This document shows positions 14,693 to 23,803 of a stretch of 64,000 bases of DNA, piece by piece. The position numbers were made by a program, and so were the translations under genes. The notes under the pieces were generated by a model that saw nothing but the letters and a program-made list of their open reading frames with translations, did no database searches and was not told the DNA's origin. The stretch is taken from the NCBI GenBank assembly GCA_019637975.1, contig JAHBUR010000002.1, positions 124,001 to 188,000 on the forward strand, written 5' to 3'. How positions within the stretch are numbered: the stretch's first letter is position 1; every line of letters starts with the position of its first letter. The DNA is from Bacteroidota bacterium (GTDB taxonomy: Bacteria; Bacteroidota; Ignavibacteria; UBA10030; UBA6906).

Positions 14693-17600
14693 ATGAATCT
14701 GAAGCTCACGATATATACGTCGCCACGTGTGGCGATGTTTCTCTGTCTCATCGCTTCACGCGCGATGGGAGTGAATCAGCCGCTCTTCGAAGACTGGCGT
14801 GTGGTTGAATTTACCACCTTGTCGGGTCTTCCCTCCAATCATATACACATAATCACGGAAACAGAAGACGGGACCCCGTGGGTTGTTACCTCGGGCGGGC
14901 TTGCCTGGTTTGACGGCTACCGATGGATTCCTGTTCCATTCCATGTGATGCCTGAGGCCACACGTCCCATCCTGATTGGGCCGACCGGCAGCGGAAGCCT
15001 GGCAGTGATCGTGAACTCCATTCTCTACGTCGGCAACCAGACTGGTTTCTACCCTCTTCCGATGGATAATGTGCGGGCTGCAGTACAGCTTGACAGTGAC
15101 TCGCTAATTGTGTTATGCGATTCATCTCTTTACGTCTATCATGTGAATCGTCTGTACGCAGAGCCGGCGAGTCAGGCTTCCGATATCAAGGGTGTGTATG
15201 AATTGGTGAGAACGCGCGGCGGAAGCGTGTGGATCAAAACCACAATGGGACTGTACCGACTTGAGGGAGGACAGTGGATAAAGAAGTTGCATTCAATTCC
15301 GAACGACTATCCTTTGAACTGCAGTGTGATTGCTGAGAACGAGGCGGGATCGGGATTGCTATCGATTGTCTTCCCATTTTCAATGCGGGGAATATGGGAA
15401 TGGAACAATGACGGGCCGTTGCTGATGAACACTTCCGAGAAAGGTGAGAATGTCAGGACGGCTGACATCGCCAATGACGGAGCGAAGATACTCGTCTATG
15501 AATCCGGATACATCTCGTTTCTCGAATCGGGAAGGTGGTCGCAACTGGAGTTCGAAAAGCCATCCCCTCGCCGCGTGGGGATGGTACGTTTCAGAAAGAA
15601 CGGCGATCTCTGGCTCTGTTCAGATGGCGGATTATTCCTCTTTAAACGATCATCTCAGCGATGGCGAATTTTCGGACACGAACAGCCCACTCCAAGGAAT
15701 TACATCAACGACATCCTGCTCGCCAAAGACAGCACACTCTGGGTTGCAACCGGCAATGGCGTTGAAGTACACGAGAGGAACGGGACGATAAGACACATCG
15801 AATACATCAACGGTTTCCCTTTGTACGTCGTGACGGGATTGATGCAGGAGGAATCGGGCCCCATCTGGATCAGCAGCGGGTCGGCGTTTGACGGAGCATT
15901 TCGGTGGGATGGCAAGCGGTGGCAACGGTTCGCGGCAGGAACGCCGCTTGCCGGTTGCCGCATTCACAGAATCCGCAAAGACCGGAAGGGCAGGCTGTGG
16001 TTTCTTGCAATCTCAGGAACAAAGGAACATCCCGACCCACGCAATCCCGGCGCGTATGTGTATGACAACGGATCGTTTGGACGATACAGCAAGGAATCGG
16101 GTCTTCTCAGCGGTTACGTCTATACGTTCGATGAAGGTCCTGATGGCGCGTTCTGGTTTGGCACACTCGATGGCCTGAGCAGACTACGAAACGGAACGTG
16201 GACGCACTGGACACTCCGGAACGGACTTCATGAATCGAGAATTTTCTCTCTTGCTGTTGACCGTGGGAACCAAGTGTGGTTTGCAGACAGAGAAAGCGGG
16301 CTTGGGTTTGTCGACACGAACGACAATGTTCACTATATCGGTGTCAAGGAGGGTTTGCCGAGCGGGAAAGTGTGGGAAGTGAAGCTTGACCCGGAGGGGA
16401 GGGTGTGGTGCACAACCCCTGCCGGGCTGGGAGTGATGCACAACGGCACGTGGTCAACTATTGACAGACACCTGGGCCTCGCCAGTGAGCATCTGTGGCC
16501 CGTTTTGCCTCTGAAAAACAGGGTCTATATCGGCTCGCGGAAAGGGCTTGCAATTCTCGACCTCAGCCAGATCAGTACGATCCGCACGCGCCTTTTTGCC
16601 GAGGAGCCGCTTGTGAGCAATAGAAGTGTTCTTCTTCGTTGGACAACATCATCCTTCTGGGGTGAAATTCCTTCTGAACGTATCAGGACACGCTACAGGA
16701 TCAACGATGGGCGCTGGTCTCCGTGGAGTGTGTACGAGGACGTAATGCTCAGCAACGTGGAGCCGGGTACGTATGCATACGAGGTTCAATCAGTCGGGCT
16801 GCTCGGCGAGATAACGCCGCACGGGATTACGGGAACGTTCCGCGTTGCGGTTCCATGGTACCTGCATCCCCTGTTCGTTTTTCCTGTAGGAACTCTCGTG
16901 CTGGCATTCTTATCACTCAGCGGATATGTGTTTATCCGGAGAAAACAACAGGCCCGCTTAACCGAGGAATTGAGACGGGAACACGAGCATGCACAGAAGC
17001 TGGCAGAACTCGAGACAATGAAATCCCGTTTCTTTGCCAACATTTCGCATGAATTCAGAACACCGCTCACACTCATTCTCGGCCCGCTCGACCAGTTGCG
17101 GACGGGTCATTTTACAGAAGAGAAGGCACGGCACATTGCTGACATGGCGCATCGCAATGCCCAGAAGCTGTTGGGTCTTATCAACCAACTGCTCGACCTC
17201 TCGAAGCTCGAAGCGGGCGGCATGACGTTGAATGCGAGCAGGGGGGATCTTGTGCATTTTCTTCGTGGACTTGTGATGGCATACCAATCGATGGCTGAAA
17301 ACGGGAACATTCATCTCGGATTTGTTTCCGAGCCTGAGCATGTTGACATGTACTTCGACAAAGAGAAGCTGGAAACAGTATTCAACAATCTCTTATTGAA
17401 CTCCTTCAAGGTCACATCGGACGGCGGCAAGATCACCGTATCCGTACATCTCTGCTCTGACATCCGATTCGGCTTTCCCTCGGATCAAGGAAGCGTCGAG
17501 GTGGTTGTTCGTGACACGGGCATCGGAATCTCCGAAGAGAATCTCTCTTACATTTTCAATCGATTTTACCAGATTCACCACCCCGGAGTACAGGCGTCAG

Positions 17601-18595
17601 GGGGCACAGGAATAGGTCTTGCGCTGGCGAAGGAACTCGTGGAGTTGCATCACGGGAATATCGGCGTCACGAGCAGCGTCGGCAAGGGGACTGAATTTGT
17701 AGTGAGCCTCCCACTCGGAAGGAGCCATTTGAAAGCGGAAGAGATAGTCGAACCTGCTGAAATATCTCATCACCCTGAGGCAGTGGAACCACGGGTCGGG
17801 TCCTGCCACGAAGCGTTGGAACATGCTCACGACCTTGGAAAGACAATCGTCCTCATTGTTGAAGACAACGCTGATGCGCGGCAGTATATCAAAGAGAATC
17901 TCCCCCCGGCATTTCATGTTGTCGAAGCAGCAGACGGCGAAGAAGGTGTTGAAAAGGCGCGGGAAGCAATCCCCGACCTTATCATCAGCGATATCATGAT
18001 GCCGAAGAAGGATGGCTACGAGATGTGCACCATCCTGAAGAACGATGAGAAAACCAGTCATATTCCCGTCATCCTTCTTACGGCAAAAGCGGGTCAACAA
18101 GACAAAATCGACGGCCTGGAAACCGGCGCGGACGATTTCATCATAAAACCGTTCGACGCGAAGGAGCTTCAGGTTCGTGTGAAGAATCTGATTGAAATAC
18201 GACGGAGGCTGAGAGACCGTTTCAGCAAGACGATTCCCTTGAAACCGGGAGAGATCGCCGTAACCTCCCTTGACGATGCATTTCTGAAGCGCGTTATGCA
18301 GGTTGTTGAAGAGAAGATGAGTGATGACAAATTCAGCCTGGAGGATTTCAGTCGCAACGTAGGGATGAGCAGGGCACAACTTCACCGAAAGCTCACCGCT
18401 CTGACGAACCACTCTCCCGGCGAATTCGTCCGATACCTTCGCCTCCACAGGGCAATGGAAAAACTGAAGTGCGGGGCGGGGTCGGTTTCTGAAATCGCCT
18501 ACAGCGTCGGGTTTGCCACGCCTGCCTATTTTGCCAAGTGTTTCCACGAACAATTCGGCGTTTCGCCGAGTGAGGTTCGAAGGGATTCGGGATGA
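14693..18595 (+). CDS. hybrid two-component system regulator (HTCS: propeller sensor, kinase, receiver, AraC output)
   Basis: A 1300-residue single-protein signalling chain. N-terminal signal region, then about residues 30-640 of Reg_prop-type propeller repeats (e.g. GLPSNHIHIITETEDGTPWV; DGAFWFGTLDGLSRL). A Y_Y_Y-like beta domain occupies about 650-720 and a membrane helix about 725-746. The HisKA domain has phosphoacceptor H786 in FFANISHEFRTPL. The ATPase has N-box NNLLLNS (about 898-904), G1 DTGIGIS and G2 GTGIGLAL. The receiver domain has phosphoacceptor D1100 (ISDIMMPKKDG) and K1132, and an AraC-type helix-turn-helix closes the protein (about 1195-1300). Such proteins sense periplasmic ligands, often glycans, and switch on adjacent genes. 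The four small secreted or lipoprotein genes downstream are the likely targets. Confidence 0.93.
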   Translation: MNLKLTIYTSPRVAMFLCLIASRAMGVNQPLFEDWRVVEFTTLSGLPSNHIHIITETEDGTPWVVTSGGLAWFDGYRWIPVPFHVMPEATRPILIGPTGSGSLAVIVNSILYVGNQTGFYPLPMDNVRAAVQLDSDSLIVLCDSSLYVYHVNRLYAEPASQASDIKGVYELVRTRGGSVWIKTTMGLYRLEGGQWIKKLHSIPNDYPLNCSVIAENEAGSGLLSIVFPFSMRGIWEWNNDGPLLMNTSEKGENVRTADIANDGAKILVYESGYISFLESGRWSQLEFEKPSPRRVGMVRFRKNGDLWLCSDGGLFLFKRSSQRWRIFGHEQPTPRNYINDILLAKDSTLWVATGNGVEVHERNGTIRHIEYINGFPLYVVTGLMQEESGPIWISSGSAFDGAFRWDGKRWQRFAAGTPLAGCRIHRIRKDRKGRLWFLAISGTKEHPDPRNPGAYVYDNGSFGRYSKESGLLSGYVYTFDEGPDGAFWFGTLDGLSRLRNGTWTHWTLRNGLHESRIFSLAVDRGNQVWFADRESGLGFVDTNDNVHYIGVKEGLPSGKVWEVKLDPEGRVWCTTPAGLGVMHNGTWSTIDRHLGLASEHLWPVLPLKNRVYIGSRKGLAILDLSQISTIRTRLFAEEPLVSNRSVLLRWTTSSFWGEIPSERIRTRYRINDGRWSPWSVYEDVMLSNVEPGTYAYEVQSVGLLGEITPHGITGTFRVAVPWYLHPLFVFPVGTLVLAFLSLSGYVFIRRKQQARLTEELRREHEHAQKLAELETMKSRFFANISHEFRTPLTLILGPLDQLRTGHFTEEKARHIADMAHRNAQKLLGLINQLLDLSKLEAGGMTLNASRGDLVHFLRGLVMAYQSMAENGNIHLGFVSEPEHVDMYFDKEKLETVFNNLLLNSFKVTSDGGKITVSVHLCSDIRFGFPSDQGSVEVVVRDTGIGISEENLSYIFNRFYQIHHPGVQASGGTGIGLALAKELVELHHGNIGVTSSVGKGTEFVVSLPLGRSHLKAEEIVEPAEISHHPEAVEPRVGSCHEALEHAHDLGKTIVLIVEDNADARQYIKENLPPAFHVVEAADGEEGVEKAREAIPDLIISDIMMPKKDGYEMCTILKNDEKTSHIPVILLTAKAGQQDKIDGLETGADDFIIKPFDAKELQVRVKNLIEIRRRLRDRFSKTIPLKPGEIAVTSLDDAFLKRVMQVVEEKMSDDKFSLEDFSRNVGMSRAQLHRKLTALTNHSPGEFVRYLRLHRAMEKLKCGAGSVSEIAYSVGFATPAYFAKCFHEQFGVSPSEVRRDSG

Positions 18596-18657
18596 GATAG
18601 TGCCTGCCTTGAATTCCGCCTGTACCTGCCAATTCTGTGCCACTCCTACCGGATGAA

Positions 18658-18752
18658 ACAATCGTTGTCAACTTTGCAACAAATGTGACAGCCTCTGCCA
18701 CGCACCGCCCGGCGATGCAACTATTGTTATCAAGTTTGCAACGCACGTGATA
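18658..18752 (+). promoter_or_regulatory. pair of direct repeats between HTCS and lipoprotein cluster
   Basis: The block TTGTCAACTTTGCAAC...ATGTGACAG (18664-18691) recurs as TTGTTATCAAGTTTGCAAC...ACGTGATAG (to 18752). The shared TTTGCAAC and GTGA elements sit exactly 62 bp apart (six helical turns) and about 95-160 bases before the first lipoprotein start. AraC-type outputs of HTCS proteins bind such direct repeats, so this is a candidate binding site for the upstream regulator. Confidence 0.5.
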
Positions 18753-18846
18753 GGTACTCCCCCGGATGATTTTTTTAATTGGCGGCGACTGGCGTACACA
18801 TCGAATGGCGTAGTCAGTGGAGAAGTATTCACACGAGGAGGTAGCT

Positions 18847-19374
18847 ATGAAACCCATATTGTTTATTCTCGCTGTCGTGATTGCGGCAATGGTCGTCGGC
18901 TGTCAGGAGAATGGCTCGATGAATCCTGCCGCAAATCAGGAACCTGCGGTACAGGTTGTGGATAAGCCAAGCCCGGATATCAGATTGCCTCTGCAGGGCA
19001 TCCTGAAAGACCCCGACCATCGTTACAGTTACACACAGATTCTCGGCACAGCCGCTGTTCACTTTGAAGGCTCAGGCCGGTTGGTCAACTTGACCTTGAG
19101 TGTCGATGCCGAACTGTGGCCACCGGAATACCCTGATGACATTCGGTGGATCGTTTCCAGCGTCACGACGGAACGGGTCAAACTCCCGGCGGAAGGAGGC
19201 TCGCTTACTATCACAAGGAACTACCCGATTTCAGGGAGATCCAGAAGCATCCTGCTGACATTGGATTTCCAGATTACTCATCAACCGGGTTTCCGTATTC
19301 AAGTGACCTGCCTTGATGATATGCGCCTCACATTGGTGCAGAGGCATGTTGATACGGCAGCGATCCATTGGTGA
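18847..19374 (+). CDS. small lipoprotein, member 1 of a paralogous cluster
   Basis: A 175-residue protein with start ATG 18847 after GAGGAGGTAGCT. Signal peptide with lipobox MVVGC (Cys about 19). The mature part holds a beta-rich domain beginning IRLPLQGILKDP and ending in a DFQITHQPGFRIQVTCLDDMRL strand pair. It shares this layout with the next two genes (IPYDLVLRDP; RIPLVGILPEP), so the three are diverged duplicates. Its function is unknown; position behind the HTCS gene and the paired direct repeats suggests induction by that sensor. Confidence 0.7.
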   Translation: MKPILFILAVVIAAMVVGCQENGSMNPAANQEPAVQVVDKPSPDIRLPLQGILKDPDHRYSYTQILGTAAVHFEGSGRLVNLTLSVDAELWPPEYPDDIRWIVSSVTTERVKLPAEGGSLTITRNYPISGRSRSILLTLDFQITHQPGFRIQVTCLDDMRLTLVQRHVDTAAIHW

Positions 19375-19431
19375 CCTCCAATCGCTGCCGGACTATCAAC
19401 CAACATTAACCATAGAAGCAAGGAGGTACAG

Positions 19432-19944
19432 ATGAATTTTGCAATGCGCGTTCTTTGCATCGTCCTTGTCGTGATCCTAATATCGGGGTGTCAGGACGAT
19501 CCGATAACGAACCCAGTGACAGATCTCTCGAATCCAACTGTTGGTTGTTCGAAACGTTCGCCTGAAACCGTCATCCCATACGATCTCGTTCTGAGAGACC
19601 CGACTCAAATGTTCAACGGATGGATCGAGGTACACGGAACGATCACGTATTCATTGACAGTATTGCCCATCATTCGTGAGACGCGTGTATCCGTGGTCGG
19701 AGTAAATGAAGCGCGGCTGTGGCCGATGGGAGAAGAGGGACTGGTCTGGACCATCTCGTGCAAATCGGGATACTCGTGCTGTATTCCCGCGGGAGGCATG
19801 GGCGAGTTGCACTGTGCTTTCCCTGTGGAGGGAAGAAGAGACGGCTTGGTGCTTCGAGCAACAATGCGCGTGTCGACGGACAGGATGGAGGTTGATCGTA
19901 TGTGGCTTGATGCGCCGAAGCCGCCGTTACCTGACGATTTCTAA
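19432..19944 (+). CDS. small lipoprotein, member 2 of the cluster
   Basis: A 170-residue protein preceded by CAAGGAGGTACAG. N-terminal MRVLCIVLVVILISGCQDD with lipobox LISGC. The mature part has four or more cysteines (KSGYSCCIPAGG, GELHCAF) and the same overall strand order as member 1: an early VIPYDLVLRDP and a closing LRATMRVSTDRMEVDRMWLD. The extra cysteines could form disulfides in the periplasm or bind a metal. Not recognised beyond the local family. Confidence 0.7.
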   Translation: MNFAMRVLCIVLVVILISGCQDDPITNPVTDLSNPTVGCSKRSPETVIPYDLVLRDPTQMFNGWIEVHGTITYSLTVLPIIRETRVSVVGVNEARLWPMGEEGLVWTISCKSGYSCCIPAGGMGELHCAFPVEGRRDGLVLRATMRVSTDRMEVDRMWLDAPKPPLPDDF

Positions 19945-20090
19945 AAACATGCTGGTGGGATGGGGTCCTGGAACGGCTATGTTGAAGCAGAGTGTGTTGT
20001 GGGTCGGCACGCAGGGCGCTACTATCCGGGGCCCCAGAATGTGAGGTTCGGGGAAGTTCATTCACTAACTCTTAGCAGGAGAAAACGAAA

Positions 20091-20570
20091 ATGCAACTCA
20101 AAGTATTGGTGTGTGCATGCTTGATTGTGGCAATGGTGTGCGGTTGCGAGTCCCCTGTCGATTCCGAGTTGGCGATGGGAGATAGTCACTCTATTGATGC
20201 TGAAAAAGCCCGGACCTCCGGTGGAAGAATCCCGCTGGTTGGCATTTTGCCGGAGCCCGGATCACAAACGCAATACAGCATGGACGGTTTCGTCGACTAT
20301 GGGATCGCACGCGTGCCTGAAGCATGCAGCCTTGTTGAACTTGATTTGGGAACTGCTGTGTGCCTCAGAGCGCTGGAATGTGACAAGCCGATGTGCACCA
20401 TCCAGGAGAAATCGACACACATGGTCTGCGTCTCGGAAGAAGGCGTCGCGCTTCTGGAAATCCGCTATCTGATTCAGGAAAGAAACGACAGGCTCGCGCT
20501 GATTGTGCAGTTTCAGGTTACGCAGGATAATCTGGAAATCGACGCAGTGTCGCTTGACTACATAGAATGA
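20091..20570 (+). CDS. small lipoprotein, member 3 of the cluster
   Basis: A 159-residue protein after CAGGAGAAAACGAAA. The signal peptide has lipobox MVCGC. The domain begins RIPLVGILPEPGSQTQYSMDGF and ends LIVQFQVTQDNLEIDAVSLDYIE, matching members 1 and 2 in length and order, and again has several cysteines (CLRALECDKPMC). The stop overlaps a possible ATG for the next frame. Confidence 0.7.
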   Translation: MQLKVLVCACLIVAMVCGCESPVDSELAMGDSHSIDAEKARTSGGRIPLVGILPEPGSQTQYSMDGFVDYGIARVPEACSLVELDLGTAVCLRALECDKPMCTIQEKSTHMVCVSEEGVALLEIRYLIQERNDRLALIVQFQVTQDNLEIDAVSLDYIE

Positions 20571-20590
20571 CATTCGACCTAAGGGATGCA

Positions 20591-20965
20591 ATGAAATCAC
20601 GTGCTTTCATTTATATAATTCTCATCTGTATGCCATGGTCGGCACGCGCACAAAGGGAGAAAGCGGAATACAGCGGTGTCCAATTCATTGCCGTTCACTG
20701 GATCGTTTCAGTGGAGGATCGAGGAAAAACCGTTATTCTTGAGGACGAGTCACAGTGGAGAATCTGCCCCCGTTGTTCACCCTCTGTATGCAGAATATGG
20801 CCGGGTGCCACAGTTGCGATTGTGAAGCGTGACGATTCATATCGCTATCCGTACCGCCTGTGGATAACGGGCAACGGCCCGCACGCCTTTCCGGTTGATG
20901 CAACATGTATAGCGGACAAATCACAGCAAGTTGCGCAGAAGGGACAACTGACGGTAATAGAGTAG
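20591..20965 (+). CDS. small secreted protein, last gene of the lipoprotein cluster
   Basis: A 124-residue protein when started at ATG 20591 (AAGGGA 6 bases upstream), which gives a clean signal peptide ([21 protein letters not shown], cleavage after ARA). An earlier ATG at 20567 overlaps the stop of member 3 and is the alternative. The mature part contains three cysteines in [17 protein letters not shown] and reads like a small beta-barrel (OB-like): a [14 protein letters not shown] strand pair, then [11 protein letters not shown]. The family is unknown to me. Probably co-transcribed with the three lipoproteins. Confidence 0.6.
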   Translation: MKSRAFIYIILICMPWSARAQREKAEYSGVQFIAVHWIVSVEDRGKTVILEDESQWRICPRCSPSVCRIWPGATVAIVKRDDSYRYPYRLWITGNGPHAFPVDATCIADKSQQVAQKGQLTVIE

Positions 20966-20980
20966 TATTACGTGGGAGCA

Positions 20981-21278
20981 AGGGAGTTTTTTTTGAGTGC
21001 GGCGAACTCCAACGAGCTTACGATAGAACAGACCATCCCGGCCCACTCAATCCAACAACAACCATCCGTTATACAATTCCTGCAGAGACGTATGGCCATA
21101 CGTTCCTACGAGTGTATGATGTTCTCGGTCGCGAGGTGGCAACACTGGTGGATGAGGTTCAGGAGGCGGGTTACAAGTCGGTGACGTTGACGCTTCGGGA
21201 CTCTCGAGCGGAGTGTACCTGTATCGGTTGAATGCCGGTAGTTTCAGCGAAACCAAGAAGCTTGTGGTTCTACGGTAA
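20981..21278 (+). pseudogene. decayed T9SS cargo gene: sorting-domain remnant with frameshift
   Basis: From 21034 the frame reads [16 protein letters not shown]...[28 protein letters not shown], a T9SS sorting domain whose YPNPFNP motif is already mutated. At about 21187 one base is missing. In the next frame the domain continues [19 protein letters not shown] and ends ETKKLVVLR at a TAA (21276-21278). No signal peptide or body domain is found upstream. It is a dead 3' end of a cargo gene. Confidence 0.75.
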
Positions 21279-21399
21279 GATGGGTAACAAAGTGCCTCAA
21301 TTGACAGAAAATATCACAACGTACGGAGTTCACCATATGTGACCAGCCCAATAGCTTCTCGATGAACTATTGAATATACTGGCGTGAGTTCATTCTCAT

Positions 21400-21434
21400 A
21401 GGCCATTCATCCAGCAGGATGTGTGGCCTTTTTG
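21400..21434 (+). terminator. Rho-independent terminator
   Basis: AGGCCA-TT-CATCC, loop AGCA, GGATG-TG-TGGCCT, then five T. It ends the region before the 21469 gene and lies only 35 bases before that start, so it could also act as an attenuator. Confidence 0.7.
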
Positions 21435-21468
21435 TTTTCAGGGCATACCGACAAGGAAGAGCATTTAT

Positions 21469-23004
21469 ATGAAGACGACATTCTTAGCGTTGCTGTTTTG
21501 TGTAACAAACGTAGTCTACTCCCAGTGGGAGCAGATCAACAACGGATTGCCAAGCTTAGGCGTTGCTGCCCTTGCTGTGGGCCCGAATGGGGGTGGAGGG
21601 ACTCACCTTTACTCCTGCGGCTACCGTGTTTGTCTTTCAACAAACAATGGCATGGACTGGACAATAGTGAACACAGGATTGCCGAGCAATCCGCAACATG
21701 CTATTGTCATTGCCGGCTCGACTGTCTTTGTCGGAACCGGAGGTGGCGTGTACCGTTCGACGGACAACGGGGGGAGTTGGACTATTGCTAACTCAGGACT
21801 GGAAGGCAGTTACGTATACAATTTTTCCGTGAGCGGGTCGCTTGTCTTTGCCGGGACAAACGGCAACGGTGTTTTTCGTTCTTCAAACAACGGCGCGAAT
21901 TGGACTGCGGTGAATTCCGGATTGACAAACAAAGTAATTTTAGGCACTGCTGTCGGCCAAAACGGTACAGAGGGAATAAACCTCTTTGCAGCAACTTCCG
22001 GCGGTGTCTTCTTTTCTGCCGATAGCGGTGCGAGCTGGACGGCAGTGAACACGGGATTGACCACTCCCTATTTCAGATCAATCGCGGTTTCCGGGACCAA
22101 TCTGTTTGCAGGGAGTGACGGCAATGGTATCTTCCTCTCTACGAACAACGGCACAAGTTGGTCGGAGGTGAATACGGGATTGCCTGCATCCGCCAGGGTT
22201 TTTTCACTGACAGTCTGCCCCAGCGGGGTCTTTGCCGGGCTGTACCAGGCTGGAGTCTACTTCACCGTAGACAATGGAGCCAACTGGACTGCCTGCAATA
22301 CGGGTCTTGGAGGGACTCCGGGAAAACTCATCAATTGCGGAACATATCTTTATCTCGCTGACCAAGGCGCTTTTCCCACGGGCGTTTGGCGCAGGCTGAT
22401 AACCGATGCGCTTCCTGTCCAGCTCTCGATGTTTGCAGCGTATCCGGTTCTGCCGCATGGGGTTCGATTGGAGTGGACGACGCTGTCTGAGATCAACAAC
22501 TATGGATTCGAGGTACAGAAATCTTCTTCAGCGCACGAGGGATACTCTACACTGCCCAACAGTTTCATTCCGGGACATGGCACAACGAACGAACCGCGCC
22601 ACTACACATGGACAGATTCAACCGCCATCGCGGGGTCATTGTATTACCGGCTGAAACAAATCGATCTTGACGGTACTGTGCATTATAGTGACGGCATCAG
22701 GGTTGACGTGCTTACAGGCGTCAAGGAGGGTGATCTTCCCGCTGCATTTCGTCTTTTTCAGAACTACCCGAACCCGTTCAACCCAACGACAGCAATCAGC
22801 TATCAGCTTCCGGCAGTCAGCCACGTCACGCTCAAGGTGTTTGATCTTCTCGGTCGCGAAGTAGCAACGCTGGTAGATGGCGTGCAAGAGGCGGGCAAGT
22901 ATTCTGTTCGGTTTGAAGCTGGCAACCTGCCCGGCGGTGTATATTTCTACCAGTTGAACTCCGGCACTGTTGTTCAAACACGAAAACTCATTCTGATGAA
23001 GTAA
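21469..23004 (+). CDS. secreted propeller repeat protein with T9SS sorting domain
   Basis: A 511-residue protein with start ATG 21469 after AAGGAAGAG. Signal peptide [19 protein letters not shown]. About seven blades of 'STNNGxxW-xVNTGL' type run to residue ~315: [65 protein letters not shown] beta-sandwich follows ([12 protein letters not shown]...[21 protein letters not shown]), a module often seen just before the tail in these cargo proteins. The T9SS sorting domain ([18 protein letters not shown] to [10 protein letters not shown]) closes it. Surface or released; ligand unknown. Confidence 0.87.
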   Translation: MKTTFLALLFCVTNVVYSQWEQINNGLPSLGVAALAVGPNGGGGTHLYSCGYRVCLSTNNGMDWTIVNTGLPSNPQHAIVIAGSTVFVGTGGGVYRSTDNGGSWTIANSGLEGSYVYNFSVSGSLVFAGTNGNGVFRSSNNGANWTAVNSGLTNKVILGTAVGQNGTEGINLFAATSGGVFFSADSGASWTAVNTGLTTPYFRSIAVSGTNLFAGSDGNGIFLSTNNGTSWSEVNTGLPASARVFSLTVCPSGVFAGLYQAGVYFTVDNGANWTACNTGLGGTPGKLINCGTYLYLADQGAFPTGVWRRLITDALPVQLSMFAAYPVLPHGVRLEWTTLSEINNYGFEVQKSSSAHEGYSTLPNSFIPGHGTTNEPRHYTWTDSTAIAGSLYYRLKQIDLDGTVHYSDGIRVDVLTGVKEGDLPAAFRLFQNYPNPFNPTTAISYQLPAVSHVTLKVFDLLGREVATLVDGVQEAGKYSVRFEAGNLPGGVYFYQLNSGTVVQTRKLILMK

Positions 23005-23405
23005 GTGTCATCGTAGGGCGACCTGAAGGGTCGCCCTACCCGTCTTTCCCCGTTGCTGCTTGCGCATTCACCCCCTATTCTGTATCTTTCTCGCAGCTTT
23101 GAACCATATCCCGACCGGCAGAAGAAGCGGAAACAGCCAACCAACCCCGCTCGAATCGCCGGTTATGCTTCACATACACACATTGGTGGTTTTGGTCGCA
23201 ACGGCAGATCGAACCTGCCGGCAATCCGTTTCAACGTTCTCACACTCATAGTCACCGCACGTGCGGATGATTCGTTCATCTCAAACCGATTTATGGAAGG
23301 AGGTGGAGCTATTAACTGCTGCATAGCACGTTGACTGTTATGAGCACGTCAGCGTTGCACGTTTGAACATCCAACAACTATACACAAACAGAATTGGAGT
23401 ATGTT
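23005..23405. other. gene-free stretch with one palindrome
   Basis: Holds the palindrome GTAGGGCGACC...GGTCGCCCTAC (23013-23039), 9 bases after the cargo gene stop, which may terminate it although no T run follows. The rest shows no credible start plus reading frame, tRNA or repeat. Confidence 0.5.
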
Positions 23406-23699
23406 ATGGAAGGAATTCTCCCCTTGGTTATTCAGTTGGTCAGCGGTGCAATCGGCGGCAATGTCGCCGGGAACATGATGAAGAAAAGCTCGCTGGGCAT
23501 GATCGGCAATTCGATTGCGGGTCTTGTGGGCGGCGGATTGGGAGGTCAACTCATAGGAATGTTGACAGGTGGCGCCGCCCCCGAGGCAAGTACTTTGGAT
23601 CTCGGTGGCATTATCAGCAGCATCGCCGGCGGCGGTGTTGGCGGTGGCGTTCTGATGGCAATTATCGGTGTCATCAAGCAGGCAATGGCGAAGAAATAG
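23406..23699 (+). CDS. small glycine-rich membrane protein (glycine-zipper-like)
   Basis: A 97-residue protein with start ATG 23406 six bases after GGAG. It is almost entirely hydrophobic Gly/Ala/Ile/Leu with GxxxG spacing (VSGAIGGNVAGNM; SIAGLVGGGLGGQLIG; IAGGGVGGGVLMAIIGVI) and a short basic end (KQAMAKK). Two or three short helices could oligomerise in a membrane. Proteins of this look are common in the phylum, but I know of no assigned role. A terminator follows directly, so it is monocistronic. Confidence 0.65.
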   Translation: MEGILPLVIQLVSGAIGGNVAGNMMKKSSLGMIGNSIAGLVGGGLGGQLIGMLTGGAAPEASTLDLGGIISSIAGGGVGGGVLMAIIGVIKQAMAKK

Positions 23700-23717
23700 G
23701 AAACTGTACAAATCCAT

Positions 23718-23750
23718 CCGCCTGTCCGTTACATACGGGCAGGCGGATTT
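23718..23750 (+). terminator. Rho-independent terminator
   Basis: CCGCCTG-T-CCGT-TACAT-ACGG-G-CAGGCGG followed by ATTTGTGTT, 18 bases after the small membrane protein gene. The T tract is imperfect. Confidence 0.65.
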
Positions 23751-23803
23751 GTGTTATAGATACTCACCGAACGAACTATCAACCACCAACCAACAACCAC
23801 CAA

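Noticed and set aside
17597-18661. 354-residue reverse-strand open frame across the HTCS gene
   Set aside because: Antisense to the receiver and AraC domains, which are conserved on the forward strand; no family motif on the reverse strand.
23053-23334. 93-residue frame after the 21469 cargo gene
   Set aside because: No ribosome site, low-complexity composition, no signal peptide or similarity to known families.
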